Shown in pieces: positions 1 through 10,311 of a stretch of DNA of 64,000 bases. The DNA is from Nematostella vectensis (taxonomy: Eukaryota; Cnidaria; Anthozoa; Actiniaria; Edwardsiidae). The notes beneath the pieces were generated by a model that was not told the DNA's origin, did not search any database, and saw only the letters and a list, made by a program, of their open reading frames with translations. The position numbers and the translations under genes were made by a program. Where the stretch lies: contig NC_064040.1 in the NCBI RefSeq assembly GCF_932526225.1, positions 188,001 through 252,000 of the forward strand, read 5' to 3'. Numbering within the stretch: position 1 is the first letter of the stretch; every line of letters begins with the position of its first letter.

Positions 1-696
1 GGAACAAATTGAATACATATAATCAATAAATCTAGCAAGCTTATTTTGCAAACTCACTTTTTTTTTATTATTTTTGCGCAAAACCTATCAGGATTAAGGG
101 GGTCCAGCACAAAGAAAAAAAAACGAATTAAAAAAAAAGCCCATTGTCCTGGGATCGAACCCGGTCTGAAGAACAAAACGGAAACCATACATACGGATTA
201 CCCAATCGGTATGGCAGCACAAGGCTTTTACGGAAGGCTGTAAAGAACCCGAAGGCCCCAAGCACCGATATTTCCGAGCGAATATGCTGTACAACACTCT
301 TGCAAGGTTATCCCAACCCGCGCATTAATGGGGAGGACAATAACCAGGATCCCAGGCCTGTAATACGGTTACGCCACGCACAGCTCGCCGAGATTGTGGA
401 TGACAAAAAATAGAGGTCTATTTGGGCGTCTTGGGTCCCTTGGGGACTCGCCATGCGCACGGGCGCATCTCTTTTATTGTGTACATGACATCAAATTAGC
501 GAAGAAAAAAGACGCTGTTTTGGTATCATGTGAAAAGCATAAAATAAATAGAAATAAGGACGTAAGGGGGGAGAATATTGACATCTTCATATTAGAATAT
601 TGACAAAATCCGCAATATTGTCTACGCTGACTAAGTAAAGCTATATTTTACTTTAAAGGGGCAGCAGCATAGTACTGCGCATGTCTGGAGTCAGTG
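1..696 (-). repeat. Partial array-1 unit in inverted orientation
   Basis: This stretch is the reverse complement of part of the 2.0-kb satellite unit that fills most of the window. It runs from the sequence just beside the CCTAGG anchor (position 1), through the tRNA-like module (B box reversed at 151-161), to the point where other units read CACTGACTCC (reversed at 687-696). It is the only unit on the minus strand. The unit continues beyond the left edge, so its full length is unknown. It has a few private substitutions but is clearly the same family. Confidence 0.93.
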
Positions 697-984
697 GAGT
701 AAATTTAGTGTAAAAAGAAGTTAAAAAATAAAATTAAAAATCATGCAGTTGAAATCAATAGATTTGTTGATTGCTTGTTTTTTGTCATTCTCCAACAGAA
801 ATCAGGCTATATCTTTGTATTTATTGCACTTCGAGCTTCTTTTTAATAGTTTCAACAGGACGACTGTCTTTGGTTCCAAAAATTTCTAGATTCCGGCGGA
901 GTCTTGAGGTTTTTTTAAAGATTAAGTCGCATATTTAGCGGAAAATGCTAAATGAGAATAATTCAAAATATTTAAGAATGTGTT
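697..984. other. Unique spacer between oppositely oriented satellite units
   Basis: These 288 bp match neither array 1 nor array 2 by eye. Repeat homology ends after GGAGTCAGTG (687-696, minus orientation) and resumes at ATATATTGAATAAAGG (985, plus orientation). The spacer is AT-rich with no long ORF and no motif that I recognise. It marks the point where the satellite changes direction. It could be the original flanking DNA of an inversion or insertion. Confidence 0.8.
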
Positions 985-3660
985 ATATATTGAATAAAGG
1001 ACTGCAAAAAAAACATCTTTTGTACTAGTTGCTTGAATTGACCCTTGGCTATTTTTAGCTGAATTCCACTCCCCCTCTAAAAAAGAAAATAATAATAATA
1101 ATAGAACAAAACTAAAAAGAAAACAAACACAACAGAGTCCCCCACAAACAATTTTGATTTTTCTTTACTTTCCTTTAAAAGGGGAGTGTCATGGTTAAGA
1201 GATTTGCAATAGCTCTAGAGCCCTGACAAAATGAACTTCAGTGAAATTCTAATACTGACTTATGAGGTTTTGGTACATGTGTGAGACTTTAAACAAAACA
1301 AAAAAAATGACCACAAACTGTCAATTAACATAGTTTTCAATATAATATTGCATATTATTTAATAAGGTATTCACAGCTTTTAAAAAGTTCGACTGTTTGT
1401 TGACACTTAAAAGCCTACAATAATCACTGACTCCAGACATACGCAGTACTATGTTGCTGCCCCTTTAAAGTAAAATACAGCTTTACTTAGTCAGCGTAGA
1501 CAAAATTGCGGATTTTGTCAATATTCTAATATGAAGATGTCAATATTCTCCCCCCTTACGTCTTTATTTCTATTTATTTTATGATTTTCACATGATAACA
1601 AAACAGCGTCTTTTTTCTTCGCTAATTTAAGGTCATGTACACAATAAAAGAGATGCGCCCGTGCGCATGGCGAGTCCCCAAGGGACCCAAGACGCCCAAA
1701 TAGACCTCTATTTTTTGTCATCCACAATCTCGGCGAGCTGTGCGTGGCGTAACCGTATTACAGGCCTGGGATCCTGGTTATTGTCCTCCCCATTAATGCG
1801 CGTGTTGGGATAACCTTGCCAGAGTGTTGTACAGCATATTCGCTCGGAAATATCGGTGCTTGGGGCCTTCGGGTTCTTTACAGCCTTCCGTAAAAGCCTT
1901 GTGCTGCCATACCGATTGGGTAATCCGTATGTATGGTTTCCGTTTTGTTCTTCAGACCGGGTTCGATCCCAGACCAATGGGCTTTTTTTTATTCGTTTTC
2001 TTTCTTTGTGCTTGACCCCCCTAATCCTGACTGGTTTTGCGCAAAAATAATAAAAAAAAGTGAGTTTGCAAAATATGCTTGCTGGATTTATTGATTATAT
2101 GTATTCAATTTGTTCCTAGGAAGTTAACAAAAAACACAAAGCAAAGAGTTTGAGGAAGTAAACAAGTATGTGAACTTTAATGTTCTATTTGAAGGGGTGC
2201 ATTTTGTACAGGGAAGCATACATAGAATGCTTAACTGGTGGAGAGGGAAGAGGTAAAAGTTTAGTGAGCATAATTTCAACAATAGCAGGGGGAAGAGAGG
2301 GGCACTCTCTTTATACAATATTGCAGTTGTTACCTATTATTAAATAAGTTTGTAACATGTCTTTGTTTATTAAGCAAGGTCTATTTCTGAGACAAGCAAA
2401 CTCAAGTAAGGCTGTTGAAATAACAGGTGAGTGTTAAAAGAAAAACAATTATCTGATTAGAAAACTACTGTAGATTCCTTTGCACCAAAATAAGAACAAA
2501 CTTCATTTCGTTTGTTATTTTTGAGGAACGAGATGAGCTCTACAAGGCCATAAAGAAATATGTATTGCTCATCTAAATTATACAAGTAAATAATAATATT
2601 AAAAAAATAATTACTGTAAGTAATTAGAGTGGTTTTCATTAACTCGTGAAACAAGGTGTGATAGTTAAACGGTAATAGTTAGTAAAACTCAAAAAAGAAC
2701 AATAGAATCAGATCACCACAAAGTGTAATACGCTAAAGCGTAGTTCACGGGTTAATGAAGGTTTTGACATTTCAACCTTACATCCACATGAAGGTAATGC
2801 CTAATATCGAGTGCCCTACAGTAAGTGTTTTGCAGTCAAGTTGTTTTCTGTTAGTAGGTAAAAAAAATATTCTAAATAATAGTAATCATAGCTATGGTCA
2901 CCACTTACAAATATAGAACTTGTAATGAAAAAAAAGAAAAAATATATATATATATATGCAGTCAAACAACAGAATTGCATGATAACCTTGAATATATTGA
3001 ATAAAGGACTGCAAAAAAACATCTTTTGTACTAGTTGCTTGAATTGACCCTTGGCTATTTTTAGCTGAATTTCCCTCCCCCTCAAAAAAAGAAAATATTA
3101 ATAATAATAATAGAACAAAACTAAAAAGAAAACAAACACAACAGAGACCCCCACCAACAATTTTGATTTTTCTTACTTTCCTTTAAAGGGGGAGTGTCAT
3201 GTTTAAGAGATTTGTAATAGCTCTAGAGCCCTGACACAATGAACTTCAGTGAAATTCTAATACTGACTTATGAGCTTTTGGTACATGTGGGAGACTTTAA
3301 ACAAAACTAAAAAAATGACCACAAACTGTCAATTAACATAGTTTTCAATATAATATTGCATATTATTTAATAAGGTATTCACAGCTTTTAAAAAGTTCAA
3401 CTGTTTGTTGACACTTAAAAGCCTACAATAAACACTGACTCCAGACATGCGCAGTACTATGCTGCTGCCCCTTTAAAGTAAAATACAGCTTTACTTAGTC
3501 AGCGTAGACAATATTGCGGATTTTGTCAATATTCTAATATGAAGATGTCAATATTCTCCCCCCTTACGTCTTTATTTCTATTTATTTTATGATTTTCACA
3601 TGATACCAAAACAGCGTCTTTTTTCTTCGCTAATTTAAGGTCATGTACACAATAAAAGAG

Positions 3661-3694
3661 ATGCGCCCGTGCGCATGGCGAGTCCCCAAGGGAC
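3661..3694. other. Adjacent perfect hairpins in the GC-rich core of each array-1 unit (representative)
   Basis: ATGCGC-CCGT-GCGCAT (3661-3676) is followed five bases later by GTCCC-CAA-GGGAC (3682-3694), two perfect stem-loops side by side. They are kept in almost every unit. One unit has a substitution in the first stem at about 48965, and another at about 28457. A T6 run follows at 3719-3724 in TCTATTTTTTGTC. This could be a structured RNA segment or cruciform DNA. No known RNA family is recognised. Confidence 0.5.
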
Positions 3695-4653
3695 CCAAGA
3701 CGCCCAAATAGACCTCTATTTTTTGTCATCCACAATCTCGGCGAGCTGTGCGTGGCGTACCCGTATTACAGGCCTGGGATCCTGGTTATTGTCCTCCCCA
3801 TTAATGCGCGGGTTGGGATAACCTTGCAAGAGTGTTGTACAGCATATTCGCTCGGAAATATCGGTGCTTGGGGCCTTCGGGTACTTTACAGCCTTCCGTA
3901 AAAGCCTTGTACTGCCATACCGATTGGGTAATCCGTATGTATGGTTTCCGTTTTGTTCTTCAGACCGGGTTCGATCCCAGGCCAATGGGCTTTTTTTTTT
4001 AATTCGTTTTTTTTTCTTTGTGCTGGACCCCCTTAATCCTGATAGGTTTTGCGCAAAAATAATAAAAAAAAGTGAGTTTGCAAAATAAGCTTGCTAGATT
4101 TATTGATTATATGTATTCAATTTGTTCCTAGGAAGTTAACAAAAAACACAAAGCAAAGAGTTTGAGGAAGTAAACAAGTATGTGAACTTTAATGTTCTAT
4201 TTGAAGGGGTGCATTTTGTACAGGGAAGCATACATAGAATGCTTAACTGTTGGAGAGGGAAGAGGTAAATGTTTATTGAGCATAATTTCAACAATAGCAA
4301 GGGGAAGAGAAGGGCACTCTCTTCATACAATATTGCAGTTGTTACCTATTATTAAATAAGTTTGTAACATGTCTTTGTTTATTAAGCAAGGTCTATTTCT
4401 GAGACAAGCAAACTCAAGTAAGGCTGTTGAAATAACAGGTGAGTGTTAAAATAAAAACAATTATCTGATTAGAAAACTACTGTAGATTCCTTTGCACCAA
4501 AATAAGAACAAACTTCATTTTGTTTGATATTTATGAGGAACGAGATGAGCTCTACAAAGCCATAAAGAAATATGTATTGCTCATCTAAATTATACAAGTA
4601 AATGATAATATTAAAAAAGAACTACTGTAAGTAATTAGAGTGGTTTTCATTAA

Positions 4654-4764
4654 CCCGTGAAACAAAGTGTGATAGTTAAACGGTAATAGTTAGAAAAAAA
4701 CACAAAAAAGAACAATAGAATCAGATCACCACAAAGTGTAATACGCTAAAGCGTAGTTCACGGG
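4654..4764. mobile_element. piggyBac-like MITE, present in each array-1 unit (representative copy)
   Basis: A 111-bp element starts CCCGTGAA and ends TTCACGGG. It is flanked on both sides by TTAA (4650-4653 and 4765-4768), and the mirrored sequence extends to TCATTAACCCGTGAA / TTCACGGGTTAATGA. TTAA target duplications and termini beginning CCC are hallmarks of the piggyBac superfamily. The element has no coding capacity. Inside are two direct copies of an ACAAAGTGT-ATA motif and a small palindrome CGCTAAAGCG. A copy sits about 527 bp after nearly every CCTAGG anchor (unit 1: 2643-2751, with a mutated CTCGTGAA end), so it was there before the satellite amplified. The assignment rests on the ends and TTAA only. 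Confidence 0.6.
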
Positions 4765-5198
4765 TTAATGAAGGTTTTGACATTTCAACCTTACATCCAC
4801 ATGAAAGTAATGCCTAATATCGAGTGCCCTACAGTAAGTGTTTTGCAGTCAAGTTGTTTTCTGTTAGTAGGTAAAAAAATATTCTAAATAATAGTAATCA
4901 TAGCTATGGTCACCACTTACACATATAGAACTTGTAATGAAAAGAAAGACAAAATATATATATATGCAGTCAAACAACAGAATTGCATGATAACCTTGAA
5001 TATATTGAATAAAGGACTGCAAAAAATCATCTTTTGTACTAGTTGCTTGAATTGACCCTTGGCTATTTTTAGCTGAATTCCGCTCCCCCTCTAAAAAAGA
5101 AAATAATAATAATAATAGAACAAAACTAAAAAGAAAACAAACACAAAAGAGACCCCCACCAACAATTTTGATTTTTTTACTTTCCTTTAAAAGGGGAG

Positions 5199-5241
5199 TG
5201 TCATGGTTAAGAGATTTGCAATAGCTCTAGAGCCCTGATAC
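5199..5241 (+). other. Purine tract plus TGTCATGG: possible retroelement PPT/LTR junction (representative)
   Basis: In each array-1 unit the sequence TTTAAAAGGGGAG runs straight into TGTCATGGTTAAGAG. A purine-rich tract followed by TG at the start of a repeat is the layout of the polypurine tract and 3' LTR of LTR retrotransposons. In many units TGTCATGG and CCCTGACAC can also pair as a stem-loop around GCTCTAGAGC. No second LTR, primer site or coding remnant is visible, so this may be a fossil fragment or coincidence. Confidence 0.25.
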
Positions 5242-5916
5242 AATGAACTTCAGTGAAATTCTAATACTGACTTATGAGCTTTTGGTACATGTGTGAGACT
5301 TTAAACAAAACAAAAAAATGACCACAAACTGTCCATTAACATAGTTTTCAATATAATATTGCATATTATTTAATAAGGTATTGACAGCTTTTAAAAAGTT
5401 CAACTGTTTGTTGACACTTAAAAGCCTACAATAATCACTGACTCCAGACATGAGCAGTACTATGTTGCTGCCCCTTTAAAGTAAAATACAGCTTTACTTA
5501 GTCAGCGTAGACAATATTGCGGATTTTGTCAATATTCTAATATAAAGATGTCAATATTCTCCCCCCTTACGTCTTTATTTCTATTTATTTTATGATTTTC
5601 ACATGATACCAAAACAGCGTCTTTTTTCTTCGCTAATTTGATGTCATGTACAAAATAAAAGAGATGCGCCCCTGCGCATGGCGAGTCCCCAAGGGACCCA
5701 AGACGCCCAAATAGACCTCTAGTTTTTGTCATCCACAATCTCGGCGAGCTGTGCGTGGCGTAACCGTATTACAGGCCTGGGATCCTGGTTATTGTCCTCC
5801 CCATTAATGCGCGGGTTGGGATAACCTTGCAAGAGTGTTGTACAGCATATTCGCTCGGAAATATTGGTGCTTGGGGCCTTCGGGTTCTTTACAGCCTTCC
5901 GTAAAAGCCTTGTGCT

Positions 5917-5993
5917 GCCATACCGATTGGGTAATCCGTATGTATGGTTTCCGTTTTGTTCTTCAGACCGGGTTCGATCCCAGGCCAATGGGC
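5917..5993 (+). ncRNA. tRNA-like pol III module of the array-1 unit (representative copy)
   Basis: A 77-nt stretch has tRNA-like architecture. There is a D-arm-like hairpin GATT-GGGT-AATC (5925-5936). An A-box-like sequence TGGGTAATCCG at 5928-5938 has two mismatches to the consensus. A B box GGTTCGATCCC lies at 5971-5981 inside a T-arm-like stem CCGGG/CCAGG with one G-A mismatch. GCCAT at the 5' end can pair with ATGGGC at the 3' end. A T8 run, a potential pol III terminator, follows at 5994-6001. The A-to-B spacing fits tRNA genes. There is no clean acceptor stem or anticodon arm, so this is a tRNA-derived pseudogene or pol III module rather than a working tRNA. Other B boxes: 1960, 3968, 7975, 10372, 12371, 21909, 23913, 25729 and 26758, and about 155 bp before every later CCTAGG anchor. 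Three units (51184, 55196, 57116) read GGTTCAATCC. Confidence 0.4.
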
Positions 5994-8900
5994 TTTTTTT
6001 TATTCGTTTTCTTTCTTTGTGCTTGACCCCCGTAATCCTGATTGGTTTTGCGCAAAAATAATAAAAAAAGTGAGTTTGCAAAATAAGCTTGCTAGATTTA
6101 TTGATTATATGTATTCAATTTGTTCCTAGGAAGTTAACAAAAAACACAAAGCAAAGAGTTTGAGGAAGTAAACAAGTATGTGAACTTTAATGTTCTATTT
6201 GAAGGGGTGCATTTTGTACAGGGAAGCATACATAGAATGCTTAACTGGTGGAGAGGGAAGAGGTAAAAGTTTATTGAGCATAATTTCAACAATAGCAGGG
6301 GGAAGAGAGGGGCACTCTCTTCATACAATATTGCAGTTGTTACCTATTATTAAATAAGTTTGTAACATGTCTTTGTTTATTAAGCAAGGTCTATTTCTGA
6401 GACAAGCAAACTCAAGTAAGGCTGTTGAAATAACAGGTGAGTGTTAAAAGAAAAACAATTATCTGATTAGAAAACTACTGTAGATTCCTTTGCACCAAAA
6501 TAAGAACAAACTTCATTTTGTTTGTTATTTATGGGGAACGAGATGAGCTCTACAAAGCCATAAAGAAATATGTATTGCTCATCTAAATTATACAAGTAAA
6601 TGATAATATTAAAAAAGAACTACTGTAAGTAATTAGAGTGGTTTTCATTAACCCGTGAAACAAAGTGTGATAGTTAAACGGTAATAGTTAGAAAAAACAC
6701 AAAAAAGAACAATAGAATCAGATCACCACAAAGTGTAATACGCTAAAGCGTACTTCACGGGTTAATGAAGGTTTTGACATTTCAACCTTACATCCACATG
6801 AAAGTAATGCCTAATATCAAGTGCCCTACAGTAAGTATTTTGCAGTCAAGTTGTTTTCTGTTAGTAGGTAAAAAATTGTTCTAAATAATAGTAATCATAG
6901 CTATGGTCACCACTTACACATATAGCACTTGTAATGAAAAGAAAGAAAAAATATATATATATGCAATCAAACAACAGAATTGCATGATAACCTTGAATAT
7001 ATTGAATAAAGGACTGCAAAAAAACATCTTTTGTACTAGTTGCTTGAATTGACCCTTGGCTATTTTTAGCTGAATTCCCCTCCCCCTCTAAAAAAGAAAA
7101 TAATAATAATAATAATAATAGAACAAAACTAAAAAGAAAACAAACACAACAGAGACCCCCACCAACAATTTTGATTTTTTTTACTTTCCTTTAAAAGGGG
7201 AGTGTCATGGTTAAGAGATTTGCAATAGCTCTAGAGCCCTGACACAATGAACTTCAGTGAAATTCTAATACTGACTTATGAGCTTTTGGTACATGTGGGA
7301 GACTTTAAACATAACAAAAAAATGACCACAAACTGTCCATTAACATAGTTTTCAATATAATATTGCATATTATTTAATAAGGTATTGACAGCTTTTAAAA
7401 AGTTCAACTGTTTGTAGACACTTAAAAGCCTACAATAAACACTGACTCCAGACATACGCAGTACTATGCTGCTGCCCCTTTAAAGTAAAATACAGCTTTA
7501 CTTAGTCAGCGTAGACAATATTGCGGATTTTGTCAATATTCTAATATGAAGATGTCAATATTCTCCCCCCTTACGTCTTTATTTCGATTTATTTTATGCT
7601 TTTCACATGATACCAAAACAGCGTCTTTTTTCTTCGCTAATTTGATGTCATGTACACAATAAAAGAGATGCGCCCGTGCGCATGGCGAGTCCCCAAGGGA
7701 CCCAAGACGCCCAAATAGACCTCTATTTTTTGTCATCCACAATCTCGGCGAGCTGTGCGTGGCGTAACCGTATTACAGGCCTGGGATCCTGGTTATTGTC
7801 CTCCCCATTAATGCGCGGGTTGGGATAACCTTGCAAGAGTGTTGTACAGCATATTCGCTCGGAAATATCGGTGCTTGGGGCCTTCGGGTTCTTTACAGCC
7901 TTCCGTAAAAGCCTTGTGCTGCCATACCGATTGGGTAATCCGTATGTATGGTTTCCGTTTTGTTCTTCAGACCGGGTTCGATCCCAGGCCAATGGGCTTT
8001 TTTTTTATTCGTTTTCTTTCTTTGTGCTTGACCCCCCTAATCCTGATTGGTTTTGCGCAAAAATAATAAAAAAAAGTGAGTTTGCAAAATAAGCTTGCTA
8101 GATTTATTGATTATATGTATTCAATTTGTTCCTAGGAAGTTAACAAAAAACACAAAGCAAAGAGTTTGAGGAAGTAAACAAGTATGTGAACTTTAATGTT
8201 CTATTTGAAGGGGTGCATTTTGTACAGGGAAGCATACATAGAATGCTTAACTGGTGGAGAGGGAAGAGGTAAAAGTTTATTGAGCATAATTTCAACAACA
8301 GCAGGGGGAAGAGAGGGGCACTCTCTTCATACAATATTGCAGTTTTTACCTATTATTAAATAAGTTTGTAACATGTCTTTGTTTATAAAGCAAGGTCTAT
8401 TTCTGAGACAAGCAAACTCAAGTAAGGCTGTTGAAATAACAGGTGAGTGTTAAAAGAAAAACAATTATCTGATTAGAAAACTACTGTAGATTCCTTTGCA
8501 CCAAAATAAGAACAAACTTCATTTTGTTTGTTATTTATGAGGAACGAGATGAGCTCTACAAAGCCATAAAGAAATATGTATTGCTCATCTAAATTATACA
8601 AGTAAATGATAATATTAAAAAAGAACTACTGTAAGTAATTAGAGTGGTTTTCATTAACCCGTGAAACAAAGTGTGATAGTTAAACGGTAATAGTTAGTAA
8701 AACACAAAAAAGAACAATAGAATCAGATCACCACAAAGTGTAATACGCTAAAGCGTAGTTCACGGGTTAATGAAGGTTTTGACATTTCAACCTTACATCC
8801 ACATGAAAGTAATGCCTAATATCGAGTGCCCTACAGTAAGTGTTTTGCAGTCAAGTTGTTTTCTGTTAGTAGGTAAAAAAATATTCTAAATAATAGTAAT

Positions 8901-9920
8901 CATAGCTATGGTCACCACTTACACATATAGAACTTGTAATGAAAAGAAAGACAAAATATATATATATATGCAGTCAAACAACAGAATTACATGATAACCT
9001 TGAATATATTGAATAAAGGACTGCAAAAAAACATCTTTTGTACTAGTTGCTTGAATTGACCCTTGGCTATTTTTAGCTGAATTCCGCTCCCCCTCTAAAA
9101 AAGAAAATAATAATAATAATAGAACAAAACTAAAAAGAAAACAAACACAACAGAGACCCCCACCAACAATTTTGATTTTTTTTACTTTCCTTTAAAAGGG
9201 GAGTGTCATGGTTAAGAGATTTGCAATAGCTCTAGAGCCCTGATACAATGAACTTCAGTGAAATTCTAATACTGACTTATGAGCTTTTGGTACATGTGTG
9301 AGACTTTAAACAATACAAAAAAATGACCACAAACTGTCCATTAACATAGTTTTCAATATAATATTGCATATTATTTAATAAGGTATTGACAGCTTTTAAA
9401 AAGTTCAACTGTTTGTTGACACTTAAAAGCCTACAATAATCACTGACTCCAGACATGAGCAGTACTATGTTGCTGCCCCTTTAAAGTAAAATACAGCTTT
9501 ACTTAGTCAGCGTAGACAAAATTGCGGATTTTGTCAATATTCTAATATGAAGATGTCAATATTCTCCCCCCTTACGTCTTTATTTCTATTTATTTTATGA
9601 TTTTCACATGATACCAAAACAGCGTCTTTTTTCTTCGCTAATTTGATGTCATGTACACAATAAAAGAGATGCGCCCGTGCGCATGGCGAGTCCCCAAGGG
9701 ACCCAAGACGCCCAAATAGACCTCTAGTTTTTGTCATCCACAATCTCGGCGAGCTGTGCGTGGCGTAACCGTATTACAGGACTGGGATCCTGGTTATTGT
9801 CCTCCCCATTAATGCGCGGGTTGGGATAACCTTGCAAGAGTGTTGTACAGCATATTCGCTCGGAAATATTGGTGCTTGGGGCCTTCGGGTTCTTTACAGC
9901 CTTCCGTAAAAGCCTTGTGC

Positions 9921-10311
9921 GAAGAAGCACGGGTGGCCAAGTGTGTTAGCGCGTCGGCCTCTCACCGCTGTGGCCAAGGTTCGAATCCTGGCTCAAACTG
10001 GGGATTTTTCCGGGTTCCTGCCTTGGTTCGAATTTGTGTCACAAGTGAGTTGAAGTTATTCTTCCGTGTTTCCAGTCTTCTCGGATAAGGACACTAAACC
10101 GGAGGTCCCGTCTCTTCAAGCTGCACTACATTAACCTGAACCGAAGGGACGTAAAAGAACCACTGGGGACGCAATAAACCCTCTGGAAGTGACCACCCCC
10201 AGTGACAATGCTTACAATGCTTACTAACAATACACTCAAGGGGGTACTTGATTTAGAGCCTAGCTCTGTTGTGCCTTCCGCACCAGTATAACTGGTGAAA
10301 TAGAATAGAAA
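9921..10311 (+). mobile_element. tRNA-derived SINE inserted in an array-1 unit
   Basis: A 391-bp segment is absent from all other units and is flanked by a 5-bp target duplication TGTGC (9916-9920 and 10312-10316). Its 5' part resembles a tRNA: A box TGGCCAAGTGTG at 9934-9945 and B box GGTTCGAATCC at 9979-9989. A non-tRNA body follows (about 10000-10298), and it ends in a short simple-repeat tail AATAGAATAGAA. This is the standard layout of a tRNA-headed SINE transcribed by pol III and mobilised by a LINE. The insertion point is directly in front of this unit's own tRNA-like module. I cannot name the SINE family. Confidence 0.85.

Noticed and set aside
4431-4446. AACAGGTGAGTGTT, a strong splice-donor consensus in every unit
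   Set aside because: No exon, acceptor or coding frame goes with it. A match of this length is expected by chance in a 2-kb unit that was then amplified.
7839-8334. Other short recurrent frames of 61-87 codons in each unit, on either strand
   Set aside because: They are AT-rich or low-complexity, overlap one another in several frames, have variable ends due to homopolymer length changes, and show no protein features.
9927-9999. Functional tRNA gene
   Set aside because: A and B boxes are good, but there is no matching 3' acceptor strand or terminator. The sequence continues into a SINE body with a tail and target duplication.
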